Positions 43,324-49,859 of a DNA stretch of 64,000 bases are shown here, in pieces; positions within the stretch are counted from its first letter, which is position 1; every line of letters starts with the position of its first letter. This stretch comes from JAWLHU01 sp049324875 (GTDB lineage: Bacteria > Bacillota > Sulfobacillia > Symbiobacteriales > Symbiobacteriaceae), in NCBI GenBank assembly GCA_049324875.1, contig JBMONC010000042.1, positions 29,462 through 93,461 on the forward strand. The letters are read 5' to 3'. The notes below the pieces were generated by a model. The model was not told the DNA's origin. It saw nothing but the letters and a program-made list of their open reading frames with translations, and ran no database searches. A program made the position numbers and the translations under genes.

Positions 43324-43450
43324 TCATGCGGGCATAGGTGGTGGAGAGGTTCTGGAAGAAGAAGGCCGGTCGCAGGAAGGTGTAGTCCAGGCCTGCCGCC
43401 AGGATCGCCTTCTCGATCTTGGCGTGCGGCAGGAAGGGCATCCGGTCGGC
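43324..43450. repeat. Left copy of a 127-bp duplication at the assembly gap
   Basis: Identical, base for base, to 43551-43677. Ends exactly where the N run starts. See the gap finding: a contig overlap, not biology. Confidence 0.93.
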
Positions 43451-43550
43451 NNNNNNNNNNNNNNNNNNNNNNNNNNNNNNNNNNNNNNNNNNNNNNNNNN
43501 NNNNNNNNNNNNNNNNNNNNNNNNNNNNNNNNNNNNNNNNNNNNNNNNNN
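43451..43550. other. Assembly gap of exactly 100 Ns
   Basis: Fixed-size placeholder gap joining two contigs whose ends overlap by 127 bp. Confidence 0.98.
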
Positions 43551-43677
43551 TCATGCGGGCATAGGTGGTGGAGAGGTTCTGGAAGAAGAAGGCCGGTCGC
43601 AGGAAGGTGTAGTCCAGGCCTGCCGCCAGGATCGCCTTCTCGATCTTGGCGTGCGGCAGGAAGGGCATCCGGTCGGC
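43551..43677. repeat. Right copy of the 127-bp duplication at the assembly gap
   Basis: Begins exactly at the end of the N run and repeats 43324-43450. Confidence 0.93.
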
Positions 43678-44017
43678 GCCCATCACCGAGAGCAGCACCA
43701 GATGCTCCACCCCGGCGGCTCGGGCCGCGTGAACGAAGGGGTTGATCTGCCGCTCCACCTGGGCCAGGTGCGGCGGTCGAACCAGGAAGATCCGCCTCAC
43801 CCCATCCAGCGCCGCTGGGTATGTACCCGGGTCCTCAAAGTCGAAGCGGACGTACTCCACGCTCGTCCCGAAGGTCTTCCGGGCGACGGCCAGATCCCAG
43901 GCGGCAACCCGGACGGACCGGCCCGCTGCAACCAGGTTGGTGACGACGCTGCTGCCCACGTTTCCCGGCGCACCCGTCACAAGAATCCTGCCCTGCATCG
44001 CAATCCCGGCCTTTCTA

Positions 44018-44047
44018 TATGTCACTATGACGTGTCACTATGACATA
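44018..44047. promoter_or_regulatory. Tandem PadR-type operators
   Basis: Two adjacent 13-bp palindromes of form TGTCA-CTA-TGAC(A/G): 44020-44032 and 44033-44045, with flanking TA. They lie 20 bases upstream of the NmrA-like start and 46 bases downstream of the padR-type gene end. A third related site, TGTCA-A-TGACA, is at 44071-44081. The ATGT...ACAT ends match PadR operator types. Confidence 0.6.
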
Positions 44048-44086
44048 TCATCACCTCCGGGAGGGAGCGCTGTCAATGACACGAAA

Positions 44087-44115
44087 GGAGCGGTCACCTT
44101 GCCGGTGGCCGCTCC
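44087..44115 (-). terminator. Hairpin overlapping the end of the padR-type gene
   Basis: On the minus strand GGAGCGGCCACC / GGTGACCGCTCC with one mismatch, followed by TTTCGT; it overlaps the last codons of the regulator gene. Confidence 0.65.
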
Positions 44116-44633
44116 CCCATGGTGCGCAGCAGAAACCGGGCCCAGGAGAGCTCCAGGTGCCACTGCTCCAGCCGGTGGCGCAGCACCCCGGCCAGGGAGG
44201 CGGGCTCCCCCGGGATCGCACCCTCGGTCAGCTCCGCAATCCCCCGCTCCAGGTGGGCGATGTGGGCCTGGGCATACTCGATGTAGTGCTGGATCAGCCC
44301 AATCCGCTCCGCCGGCGAGATCAGCGGGAAGACCGTCACCTTGAAGGCGAAGAGATCCTGGTACTCCCTGGGGTTGGAGGTGGTGTCCAGCATCAGCTCC
44401 CGGAACCGCTCCCTGCCCCGGGGCGTGATCCGGTAGGTGCGGATGGGCCGCCCCTCCTGCTCCTCCTCCTGGGCGGTGATCAGGCCGCTCTCCTCCAGCT
44501 TGGCCAGGAGCGGGTAGATCCGCCCGTTGCTGGCCCTTGCCACCGGCCCGATGATGTTGTTCAGCACCTTGCCGATCAGGTAGCCGTGGGCCGGCTGCCG
44601 CATCAACAGGGAGAGGATGATCAGTTCGTACAC
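44094..44633 (-). CDS. PadR-family transcriptional regulator
   Basis: 179 residues from GTG 44633, preceded by GGGAGG. The N-terminal winged helix is typical (VYELIILSLLMRQPAHGYLIGKVLNN...SNGRIYPLLAKLEESGLITAQEE...RTYRITPRGRERF), followed by a C-terminal dimerisation helix region (about 90-175), PadR subfamily with Vir_act_alpha_C-like tail. It probably represses the NmrA-like gene just downstream through the operators at 44018-44047. The ligand could be an aromatic or electrophilic compound (family knowledge; not shown here). Confidence 0.88.
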   Translation of the reverse strand: MYELIILSLLMRQPAHGYLIGKVLNNIIGPVARASNGRIYPLLAKLEESGLITAQEEEQEGRPIRTYRITPRGRERFRELMLDTTSNPREYQDLFAFKVTVFPLISPAERIGLIQHYIEYAQAHIAHLERGIAELTEGAIPGEPASLAGVLRHRLEQWHLELSWARFLLRTMGERPPAR

Positions 44634-44733
44634 AGAAGTACCTCCCGCTCCGGTAATCCTGGACCTATCGTGGCAGGCCGCCCGGTTGCTGTCAAGCCGG
44701 ACGGCGCCCATAGGCCCAATGCTCTACGTGTCA

Positions 44734-44762
44734 TTTGCGGATTTGCCTGAACGGACTATACA
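44734..44762 (+). promoter_or_regulatory. Candidate promoter of the Com-like gene pair
   Basis: TTTGCG (44734-44739), 17-base spacer, TATACA (44757-44762), about 130 bases before the first Com-like gene. Confidence 0.4.
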
Positions 44763-44889
44763 TTGACGCCAATGGCATGGTAGCCGGTGGGAGCCCGGAG
44801 GGGTATCATGAAGGTGGATCAGGGAATCGCTGAAACGACAAGCCATCTTACCACGCCGACCGAGCCCCGGAGGCAAAGGGGGGTTGCGC

Positions 44890-45120
44890 ATGCGCAACGT
44901 CCGCTGTCGGTGCGGCAAGATCGTCTGCCAGGTGGAGAGCCTGACCGAGGTGATCTACCACGACATGGAGCCCCCGACCCTCAGGGAGCCGGCTGTGATG
45001 ATCCTCTGCCGCCACTGCAAACGGTACGTCGTTTTGAAGGTGCCTGATCCAGGTACCGGCCCGAGCTCCAGGGACCCCAAGAAGGCCGGTCTGGCCGCTT
45101 TTTTCTCCAATTCTATGTGA
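44890..45120 (+). CDS. Com-like zinc-ribbon protein, copy 1
   Basis: 76 residues from ATG 44890 (TTG 44884 possible). CRCGKIVCQVE and ILCRHCKRYVVLK give two Cys clusters as in Com, the phage Mu zinc-finger translational activator (family knowledge). The C-terminal 25 residues are variable. Tandem paralogue of the gene at 45250; the core CRCGKIVCQV and ILCRHCKRYVVL is nearly identical. No mom gene is seen. Confidence 0.7.
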   Translation: MRNVRCRCGKIVCQVESLTEVIYHDMEPPTLREPAVMILCRHCKRYVVLKVPDPGTGPSSRDPKKAGLAAFFSNSM

Positions 45121-45175
45121 AACCTTTCACAATCCTTTCGAATCGATTACAGAGAGCCCAGAGACTTTAGAGTCC

Positions 45176-45217
45176 GGAGGCATGTACGGCATTGCCGTGC
45201 ATGCCTCCTGCTGTTTT
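45176..45217 (+). terminator. Hairpin 1 of the duplicated Com-like unit
   Basis: 15-bp stem GGAGGCATGTACGGC / GCCGTGCATGCCTCC (one G-T pair) with a 3-base loop, followed by TGCTGTTTT. Strongly resembles hairpin 2 in sequence, including the lead TTAGAGTCC. Confidence 0.8.
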
Positions 45218-45249
45218 GGCCCACCATTCTGCGACAGGGGGGATGTAAG

Positions 45250-45474
45250 ATGCAGTCGATCCGCTGCCGCTGCGGCAAGATTGTCTGCCAGGTGGCCAAC
45301 GTATCCGCCCTGCCCGTGGTCGACGAGGCGCCGCAGTCTCTGCCGGGTCCTGCTGCCGTGATCCTGTGCCGCCACTGCAAGCGCTACGTCGTCCTCCGGT
45401 TCCCGAGCCTCTCATCGGTCTCTGTCACGTCCGAGGTCCCGTCGCTGAAGGAGCGCTCCCTGGTTACCAGCTGA
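45250..45474 (+). CDS. Com-like zinc-ribbon protein, copy 2
   Basis: 74 residues. MQSIRCRCGKIVCQV start and ILCRHCKRYVVLR repeat the two Cys clusters of the upstream copy; the linker (about 25 residues, with Asp/Glu and Pro) and the C-terminal tail differ. RBS CAGGGGGGAT. Probably an RNA- or DNA-binding zinc ribbon; function in this host is unknown. Confidence 0.72.
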   Translation: MQSIRCRCGKIVCQVANVSALPVVDEAPQSLPGPAAVILCRHCKRYVVLRFPSLSSVSVTSEVPSLKERSLVTS

Positions 45475-45548
45475 GCCGCAGATCACAATCGCATATCAAC
45501 CCTGAGGTACAAGACATCTAGTCAGCCCGGAGGCCATTAGGAGTCCAG

Positions 45549-45580
45549 AGGCATGCACGCTTGCTGTGCATGCCTTTTTT
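45549..45580 (+). terminator. Hairpin 2 of the duplicated Com-like unit
   Basis: Perfect 10-bp stem AGGCATGCAC / GTGCATGCCT, 7-base loop, then six Ts: a good Rho-independent terminator. Shares the stem core GGCATG-CATGCC and flanks with hairpin 1. Confidence 0.88.
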
Positions 45581-45604
45581 GATCCCCCGAGGAGGTGTAG
45601 GGGA

Positions 45605-45703
45605 ATGGGAGTGTTCATGGCTGTGGTCACGTTCATCGTGTCTGCCCTCGTGCTGCAGGTTGTGAAGACGGTCAGCCAGCTCCGGACCCGGAGACACCCT
45701 TGA
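45605..45703 (+). CDS. 32-residue membrane peptide
   Basis: Too short for normal gene calling. ATG 45605 is preceded by an excellent GAGGAGGTG eight bases upstream. The product is one hydrophobic helix (FMAVVTFIVSALVLQVV, residues 4-20) followed by a basic tail (KTVSQLRTRRHP). This is the shape of holin-like or type I toxin peptides, or of small membrane-complex subunits. It sits between the Com-like unit and the Fe-S/NrfD/cytochrome operon and could belong to either. Confidence 0.5.
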   Translation: MGVFMAVVTFIVSALVLQVVKTVSQLRTRRHP

Positions 45704-45752
45704 GGCGCTGCCCTCCAGAGGAGGGCCTGAGGAGAGAACCGGAGGTGTAACA

Positions 45753-46649
45753 ATGAGCCTTTCCAGGCGGAGATTTGTCACCCGCACGGCGGCCCTGGGA
45801 GCGGGGCTGGCGCTGGCCCAGGCGGCACCGGCGCTGGCCCTCTTCCGGACGGCCTTCGCGGCCCCGGCCCACAAGGCGGGGGAGGGGGGATCCCACCCCG
45901 CTGTGCTCTATGACCTGACCCAGTGCGCCGGCTGCCACTTCTGCGAGATCGCCTGCCAGGTGAACAAGGGGCTGCCGCCCGAGAAGTCGTTCATCTCGTT
46001 CCGGACGGCCGAGAACCCGCGGGGCTTCCCCAAGGGGGCCTGGGCGGTCCGGCGGCACCAGTGCATGCACTGCCTCGAACCGGCCTGCGTCTCGGCCTGC
46101 CCGGTGGGCGCCATGGAGAAGACGGCGGACGGGCCGGTGGTCTACCACGACGAGCGGTGCCTGGGCTGCCGCTACTGCATGAACGTCTGTCCCTTCGGCG
46201 TCCCCAAGTTCGACTGGGAGAGCGGCCTGCTGGATGGAGCCCTGATCCGGAAGTGTGATTTCTGTGCGGACCGGCAGGCGGAGGGGCGGCCCCCGGCCTG
46301 TATCGAGGCCTGCCCCACCGGGGCGGTCCAGTTCGGTGAGCGGGAGGCGCTGCTGGCCGAGGCCCACCGGCGAATCGCAGCCAACCCCGAGCGGTATGTG
46401 GATCACGTCTACGGCGAGAACGAGGCGGGCGGCACCTCCTTCCTGATGATCGCCGGCGTCTCGTTCGAGGAGCTGGGGCTGCCCGCTCCGGGCATGAAGC
46501 CCCTCCCTGAGTTGAGCGAGAAGGTGATGAGCGGCGTCCTGCCCTTTGCCGGCGCCTGGCTGGGCGTCCTGGTGGGCGTCACCGGGCTGGTGCGGTGGCG
46601 GGAGCGCCGGACTGCGGCAGATGCCGGGAAGGGGGCGACCGAGGAATGA
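45753..46649 (+). CDS. Tat-exported four-cluster 4Fe-4S ferredoxin subunit with membrane anchor
   Basis: 298 residues. N-terminal twin-arginine motif SRRRFVTR before a hydrophobic stretch indicates Tat export. Four Cys groups for 4Fe-4S clusters: CAGCHFCEIACQ, CMHCLEPACVSACP, CLGCRYCMNVCP and CDFCADRQ...CIEACP. A C-terminal membrane helix (GVLPFAGAWLGVLVGVTGLV) anchors it, as in HybA, DsrO and FdnH-type subunits. It would carry electrons between the NrfD-type partner and the 16-haem cytochrome. Stop overlaps the next start (ATGA). Confidence 0.9.
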   Translation: MSLSRRRFVTRTAALGAGLALAQAAPALALFRTAFAAPAHKAGEGGSHPAVLYDLTQCAGCHFCEIACQVNKGLPPEKSFISFRTAENPRGFPKGAWAVRRHQCMHCLEPACVSACPVGAMEKTADGPVVYHDERCLGCRYCMNVCPFGVPKFDWESGLLDGALIRKCDFCADRQAEGRPPACIEACPTGAVQFGEREALLAEAHRRIAANPERYVDHVYGENEAGGTSFLMIAGVSFEELGLPAPGMKPLPELSEKVMSGVLPFAGAWLGVLVGVTGLVRWRERRTAADAGKGATEE

Positions 46650-47794
46650 CCACCCATACCCAACGGGCGGCGGTGCACGCCTGGCGCCTCTCCCCGACCA
46701 AGCTGATCCTCTGGATCCTGCTGCTGACCGGCATCACCCTGGCGGTGATCCGCTTCATCTACGGCATCGGCAGCGTCAGCAACATGAGCGACGCTTACTC
46801 CTGGGGCATCTGGATCAGCTTCGACCTGCTCTGCGGCGTCGCCCTGGCCGCCGGCGCCTTCATGACCTGCGGCGCCGTCCACATCCTCGGCCTGAAGGAG
46901 TTCAAGCCGCTGGTGAAACCGGCGGTTCTGACCGGCTTCCTCGGCTACCTGGCGGTGATCGTCGCCCTGCTGGTGGACCTGGGCCGTCCGGAGCGGATCT
47001 GGCACATGCTGATCTACCAGAACGTCCACTCGCCGCTCTTTGAGGTCGGCATGTGCGTGATGACCTACACCACCGTCCTCTTCTTCGAGTTCAGCCCCAT
47101 GTTCTTCGAGTGGCTGGGGTGGAAGAGGGTCGGCCACTTCATCCACCGGTTCACGCTGCCCTTCATCATCCTGGGCGTGCTGCTCTCCACCTTGCACCAG
47201 TCCTCCCTTGGCTCGCTCTTCCTGATGATGTCCGACAAGCTGCACCCGCTCTGGCACAGCCCGCTCCTGCCGGTCTTCTTCTTCTTCTCCGCGGCGACGG
47301 CGGGCCTGGCCATGGTGATCTTCGAGTCCTCCATCGCCGCCCGCGCCTACGGCCGGAAGCCGGAGACCCCGATCCTGGGCAGGCTGGCAAAGGCGATCCC
47401 GTGGATGCTCGGCTTCTACCTGGCGCTGAAGATCGGCGAGCTGATCTACGTGGGTGAGCTCTCCCTGCTGACCACCCCGTCGATGGAGTCGCTCCTCTTC
47501 TGGATCGAGATGGGGCTCTGGGCCCTGGCGATGCTGCTCTTCGCCCTGCCGGCCATCCGGCGGAGCGCCGGCGGCCTCTTCTTCGCCGCCTGTCTGGTGA
47601 TCGGCGGTCTGATGTTCAACCGCTTCGATGTCGGGCTGGTGGCCTGGACCCGCCCCGCCGGCTCCTGGTACATGCCCAGCTGGATGGAGTTCGGCGTCTC
47701 CTTCGGCGTGATCGCCGCGGTGGTGCTGGTCTACGACTTCGTCGCCACCCGGATGGCGCTCTTCGAGGAGGAAGGGGGGCATGAGCATGCGTAG
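46646..47794 (+). CDS. NrfD/PsrC-type membrane quinone-reactive subunit
   Basis: 382 residues, nine or more membrane helices. The sequence SWGIWISFDLLCGVALAAGAFMTCGAVHILG is typical of NrfD/HybB proteins, and FIILGVLLSTLHQSSLGSLFLM of the HybB branch. It binds menaquinone at the membrane and exchanges electrons with the Fe-S subunit. ATG 46646 overlaps the preceding stop. It overlaps the cytochrome gene by 14 bases. Confidence 0.9.
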   Translation: MTTHTQRAAVHAWRLSPTKLILWILLLTGITLAVIRFIYGIGSVSNMSDAYSWGIWISFDLLCGVALAAGAFMTCGAVHILGLKEFKPLVKPAVLTGFLGYLAVIVALLVDLGRPERIWHMLIYQNVHSPLFEVGMCVMTYTTVLFFEFSPMFFEWLGWKRVGHFIHRFTLPFIILGVLLSTLHQSSLGSLFLMMSDKLHPLWHSPLLPVFFFFSAATAGLAMVIFESSIAARAYGRKPETPILGRLAKAIPWMLGFYLALKIGELIYVGELSLLTTPSMESLLFWIEMGLWALAMLLFALPAIRRSAGGLFFAACLVIGGLMFNRFDVGLVAWTRPAGSWYMPSWMEFGVSFGVIAAVVLVYDFVATRMALFEEEGGHEHA

Positions 47795-49172
47795 GCTGCC
47801 CGTGTTCCTCCTGCTGCTCCTCCTGGTCCTGCTCGGCGTCGGGGCGCTCTCGCTCAGCACCGGCGGTGCCGCCGGAGAGGCGCCGCCCCAGGCGGTGCTG
47901 GCCTGCGCCGAGTGCCACTCGATGGAGCGGGAGGTGGCCACCTGGGCCGGGAGCGTCCACAAGGACCTGACCTGCCTGGAGTGCCACAAGGAGGGCGATG
48001 TCACCTGGGTCCGCCACGAGTTCCTGGAGCGGAACGACCAGATGGCGGCCCATGCCAGGAGCGAGATCCACACGATCCCGCTGAAGACCTACAACGAGCG
48101 CTGCGTCACCTGCCACGAGGAGCAGCTGGATGCCCTGAAGCAGGACCGGATCCCGCAGCCGCTCCCCGGCGCCCCGGCGAAGCCGGACGCCGGCCAGCCG
48201 ATGGCGATTCGGGCGCTGCACGACAAGCACCTGAACGGCAAGGAGCCCATGGACTGCGTCGCCTGCCACCTGGACGAGGTGCACGGCCCGGCCCAGGGCA
48301 CGGAGGAGCGACGTGAGAGCGCCCACCGGACCTGCCTGGAGTGCCACGAGCAGAAGCAGGTGCGGCTGGAGGTGGCCGAGGGCGACGTCAGCTGTGCCGC
48401 CTGCCATCTGGAGGTCGAGGCGATCACCCCCGAGGACCACCGGGAGGCCCGCGCCTGGGCCCGGGCCCACGGGCAGGCCAGCGAGGTCCAGAACTGCGGC
48501 TCCTGCCACCTCTCGGCCAGCGCCGGCCCCCACGACTCCGCCGTGACCAACCCGGCCTCCTTCCAGATCAGCCAGCAGGACGCCTGCCTCACCTGCCACG
48601 CCGGCCTGACCATGCCCCACCCGGCCAGCTTCGTGGCCCGGCACGGCCAGGAGGCGCTGGCGGCCAAGGAGGGCACCTGCGAGGCCTGCCACGCCCCGGC
48701 GGAGGGGGAGGCGGCCGCCCCGGCGCACGCCGACCCGCAGTTCTGCTCGGCCTGCCACCTGCAGCCGATGCCCCACCCGGACGGCTACCTGGGGGTCCAC
48801 GGGGCCGAGGCGCTCGCTGCCCCCGCCACCTGTGAGGCCTGCCACTCCAACAAGAACCCGGTCAACGCCACGGCGCCCCATGCCTCCAAGACCTACTGCG
48901 CCTCCTGCCACAACGCCTACCAGCACCCGCGGGGCTGGGTGGCCGCTCACGGCAGCCAGGTAAAGGAGAGCTGCGCCACTTGCCACAGCGTGCAGCAGGG
49001 TGAGGGCGGGCACAACGCCTGCGCCGCCTGCCACACCAGCGAGGGCAGCTGGCACGAGAAGATGTGGTTCATCAAGCACGGCAAGCAGGTGAAGGCCGAG
49101 GGCGATGCAGCCTGCCTCAACTGCCACAGCGAGGTCGAGCCATCCTGCTCCAAGTGCCATTCCGAACGGTAG
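47781..49172 (+). CDS. Membrane-anchored 16-haem c-type cytochrome
   Basis: 463 residues. N-terminal hydrophobic signal or anchor (about 8-26) and sixteen CxxCH haem-binding motifs (CAECH, CLECH, CVTCH, CVACH, and so on to CSKCH), about one per 26 residues in the mature protein, with many additional His that could be axial ligands. Cotranslated with the Fe-S and NrfD-type genes; together a quinol:acceptor complex without a molybdenum subunit. Extracytoplasmic electron transfer to a soluble or extracellular acceptor is inferred. Ends at terminator 49183. Confidence 0.93.
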   Translation: MSMRRLPVFLLLLLLVLLGVGALSLSTGGAAGEAPPQAVLACAECHSMEREVATWAGSVHKDLTCLECHKEGDVTWVRHEFLERNDQMAAHARSEIHTIPLKTYNERCVTCHEEQLDALKQDRIPQPLPGAPAKPDAGQPMAIRALHDKHLNGKEPMDCVACHLDEVHGPAQGTEERRESAHRTCLECHEQKQVRLEVAEGDVSCAACHLEVEAITPEDHREARAWARAHGQASEVQNCGSCHLSASAGPHDSAVTNPASFQISQQDACLTCHAGLTMPHPASFVARHGQEALAAKEGTCEACHAPAEGEAAAPAHADPQFCSACHLQPMPHPDGYLGVHGAEALAAPATCEACHSNKNPVNATAPHASKTYCASCHNAYQHPRGWVAAHGSQVKESCATCHSVQQGEGGHNACAACHTSEGSWHEKMWFIKHGKQVKAEGDAACLNCHSEVEPSCSKCHSER

Positions 49173-49182
49173 ACGCAACCGG

Positions 49183-49216
49183 GCCCGGGGCAGCCGCCCC
49201 GGGCTCGTACTCTTTT
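49183..49216 (+). terminator. Terminator of the cytochrome operon
   Basis: GCCCGGGGC / GCCCCGGGC stem, 4-base loop, followed by TCGTACTCTTTT. Confidence 0.8.
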
Positions 49217-49239
49217 GCCAGGGAGAGTGGGCAGAAAGG

Positions 49240-49386
49240 ATGAGACGGCGATACACCAATGAACGATCTCGTAAGTTTTGCGAGTTAGCGCTCCTCTTCG
49301 GCGCCCCGATCACCCTGGGTCAGGTGGTGGGCGCCACCGTCCAGCAGTACGGCTTCCTCGAGGTCGAGCTGCACTACGAGCCCTAG
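49240..49386 (+). CDS. Small hypothetical protein, 48 residues
   Basis: Not recognised. Basic N terminus (MRRRYTNERSRKFCE) followed by a mildly hydrophobic stretch (LALLFGAPITLGQVVGATVQQYGFLEVEL). Start ATG 49240 follows AGAAAGG. It lies between two terminators, so it is transcribed separately. Weak coding evidence beyond RBS and codon use. Confidence 0.45.
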   Translation: MRRRYTNERSRKFCELALLFGAPITLGQVVGATVQQYGFLEVELHYEP

Positions 49387-49393
49387 AAGAGCG

Positions 49394-49424
49394 ACGGACC
49401 GCCCCTGTCGGGAGCGGTCCGTTT
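49394..49424. terminator. Bidirectional terminator
   Basis: ACGGACCGC / GCGGTCCGT stem followed by TTTG, between the 48-residue gene and the VOC gene. Confidence 0.8.
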
Positions 49425-49432
49425 GCCTGCCC

Positions 49433-49792
49433 CTACTTCTCCGGCCACCAGCAGACCTCCAGCCGGTTGCCGTCCGGATCCTGGAAGCCAAAGTAGCGCA
49501 CCCCGGGCGGGTCCGCGATCGCCGGATCGACCACGACCCCCGCCGCCTTCAGGTGGTTGTAGACCCCGTCGATATCGGCCGCATAGAAGTTGAAGGTGGC
49601 GTGGGTGACCGGGGTGAAGGCATCGCCCCGCTCCACCAGGGTGAGCGGCGTCTCCGCCAGGTTGAGGCAGGCATAGCCCTCCACCTTCCAGCGGAGCGAC
49701 AGCCCCAGGGTCTCCGTGTACCAGCTCACCGCCGCCTCCAGGTTCCGCACCGGGAAGAAGACCGTATCGATCCGCTTGAACAGCTGTGCCAA
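49433..49792 (-). CDS. VOC-family (glyoxalase fold) protein
   Basis: 119 residues. IDTVFFPVRNLEAAVSWYTETLGLSL and VRYFGFQDPDGNRLEVCWW are the paired betaalphabetabetabeta units of the vicinal-oxygen-chelate fold; His in VTHATFNFYA and Glu in LEVCW are probable metal ligands. The TTG start at 49792 has no good adjacent ribosome site and a hairpin lies just upstream, so the start is less secure. Confidence 0.8.
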   Translation of the reverse strand: MAQLFKRIDTVFFPVRNLEAAVSWYTETLGLSLRWKVEGYACLNLAETPLTLVERGDAFTPVTHATFNFYAADIDGVYNHLKAAGVVVDPAIADPPGVRYFGFQDPDGNRLEVCWWPEK

Positions 49793-49796
49793 GAGA

Positions 49797-49827
49797 GAGA
49801 GCCCTCCTCCTCCGAGAGTGGGCTCTC
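49797..49827 (-). terminator. Hairpin after the diphosphoglycerate synthetase-like gene
   Basis: On the minus strand GAGAGCCC / GGGCTCTC with a 15-base loop, then TCTCTCTT; lies between 49860 and the start of the VOC gene. Confidence 0.6.
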
Positions 49828-49859
49828 ACTTCTCGCTGTCCCAGGGAAACTCCTGCTCC

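Larger units (their letters stand above)
42911..43998 (-). pseudogene. NmrA-like NAD(P)-binding oxidoreductase split by an assembly gap
   Basis: Not a real pseudogene: one gene interrupted by 100 Ns. The start ATG 43998 opens with LVTGAPGNVGSSVVTNLVAAGRSVR (Rossmann NAD(P) motif), continues through FVHAARAAGVEHLVLLSVMGADR, and the C-terminal part on the far side of the gap ends LSMAQFVRDYAAVWTPG. If one 127-bp copy and the Ns (227 bp) are removed, the frame is open and gives 287 codons (286 residues), the usual NmrA/SDR-atypical length. Its promoter region carries PadR-type operator repeats. Confidence 0.88.

Noticed and set aside
43324..43677. Real tandem duplication or a mobile element at the N gap
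   Set aside because: The two copies are exactly 127 bp, identical, and abut a 100-N placeholder; the gene reads through when one is removed.
44808..45047. Frame beginning ATG 44808 with a GGAGGGG site, overlapping the Com-like gene
   Set aside because: Its product is Pro/Arg-rich and out of frame with the clear zinc ribbon gene; kept only as a possible leader.
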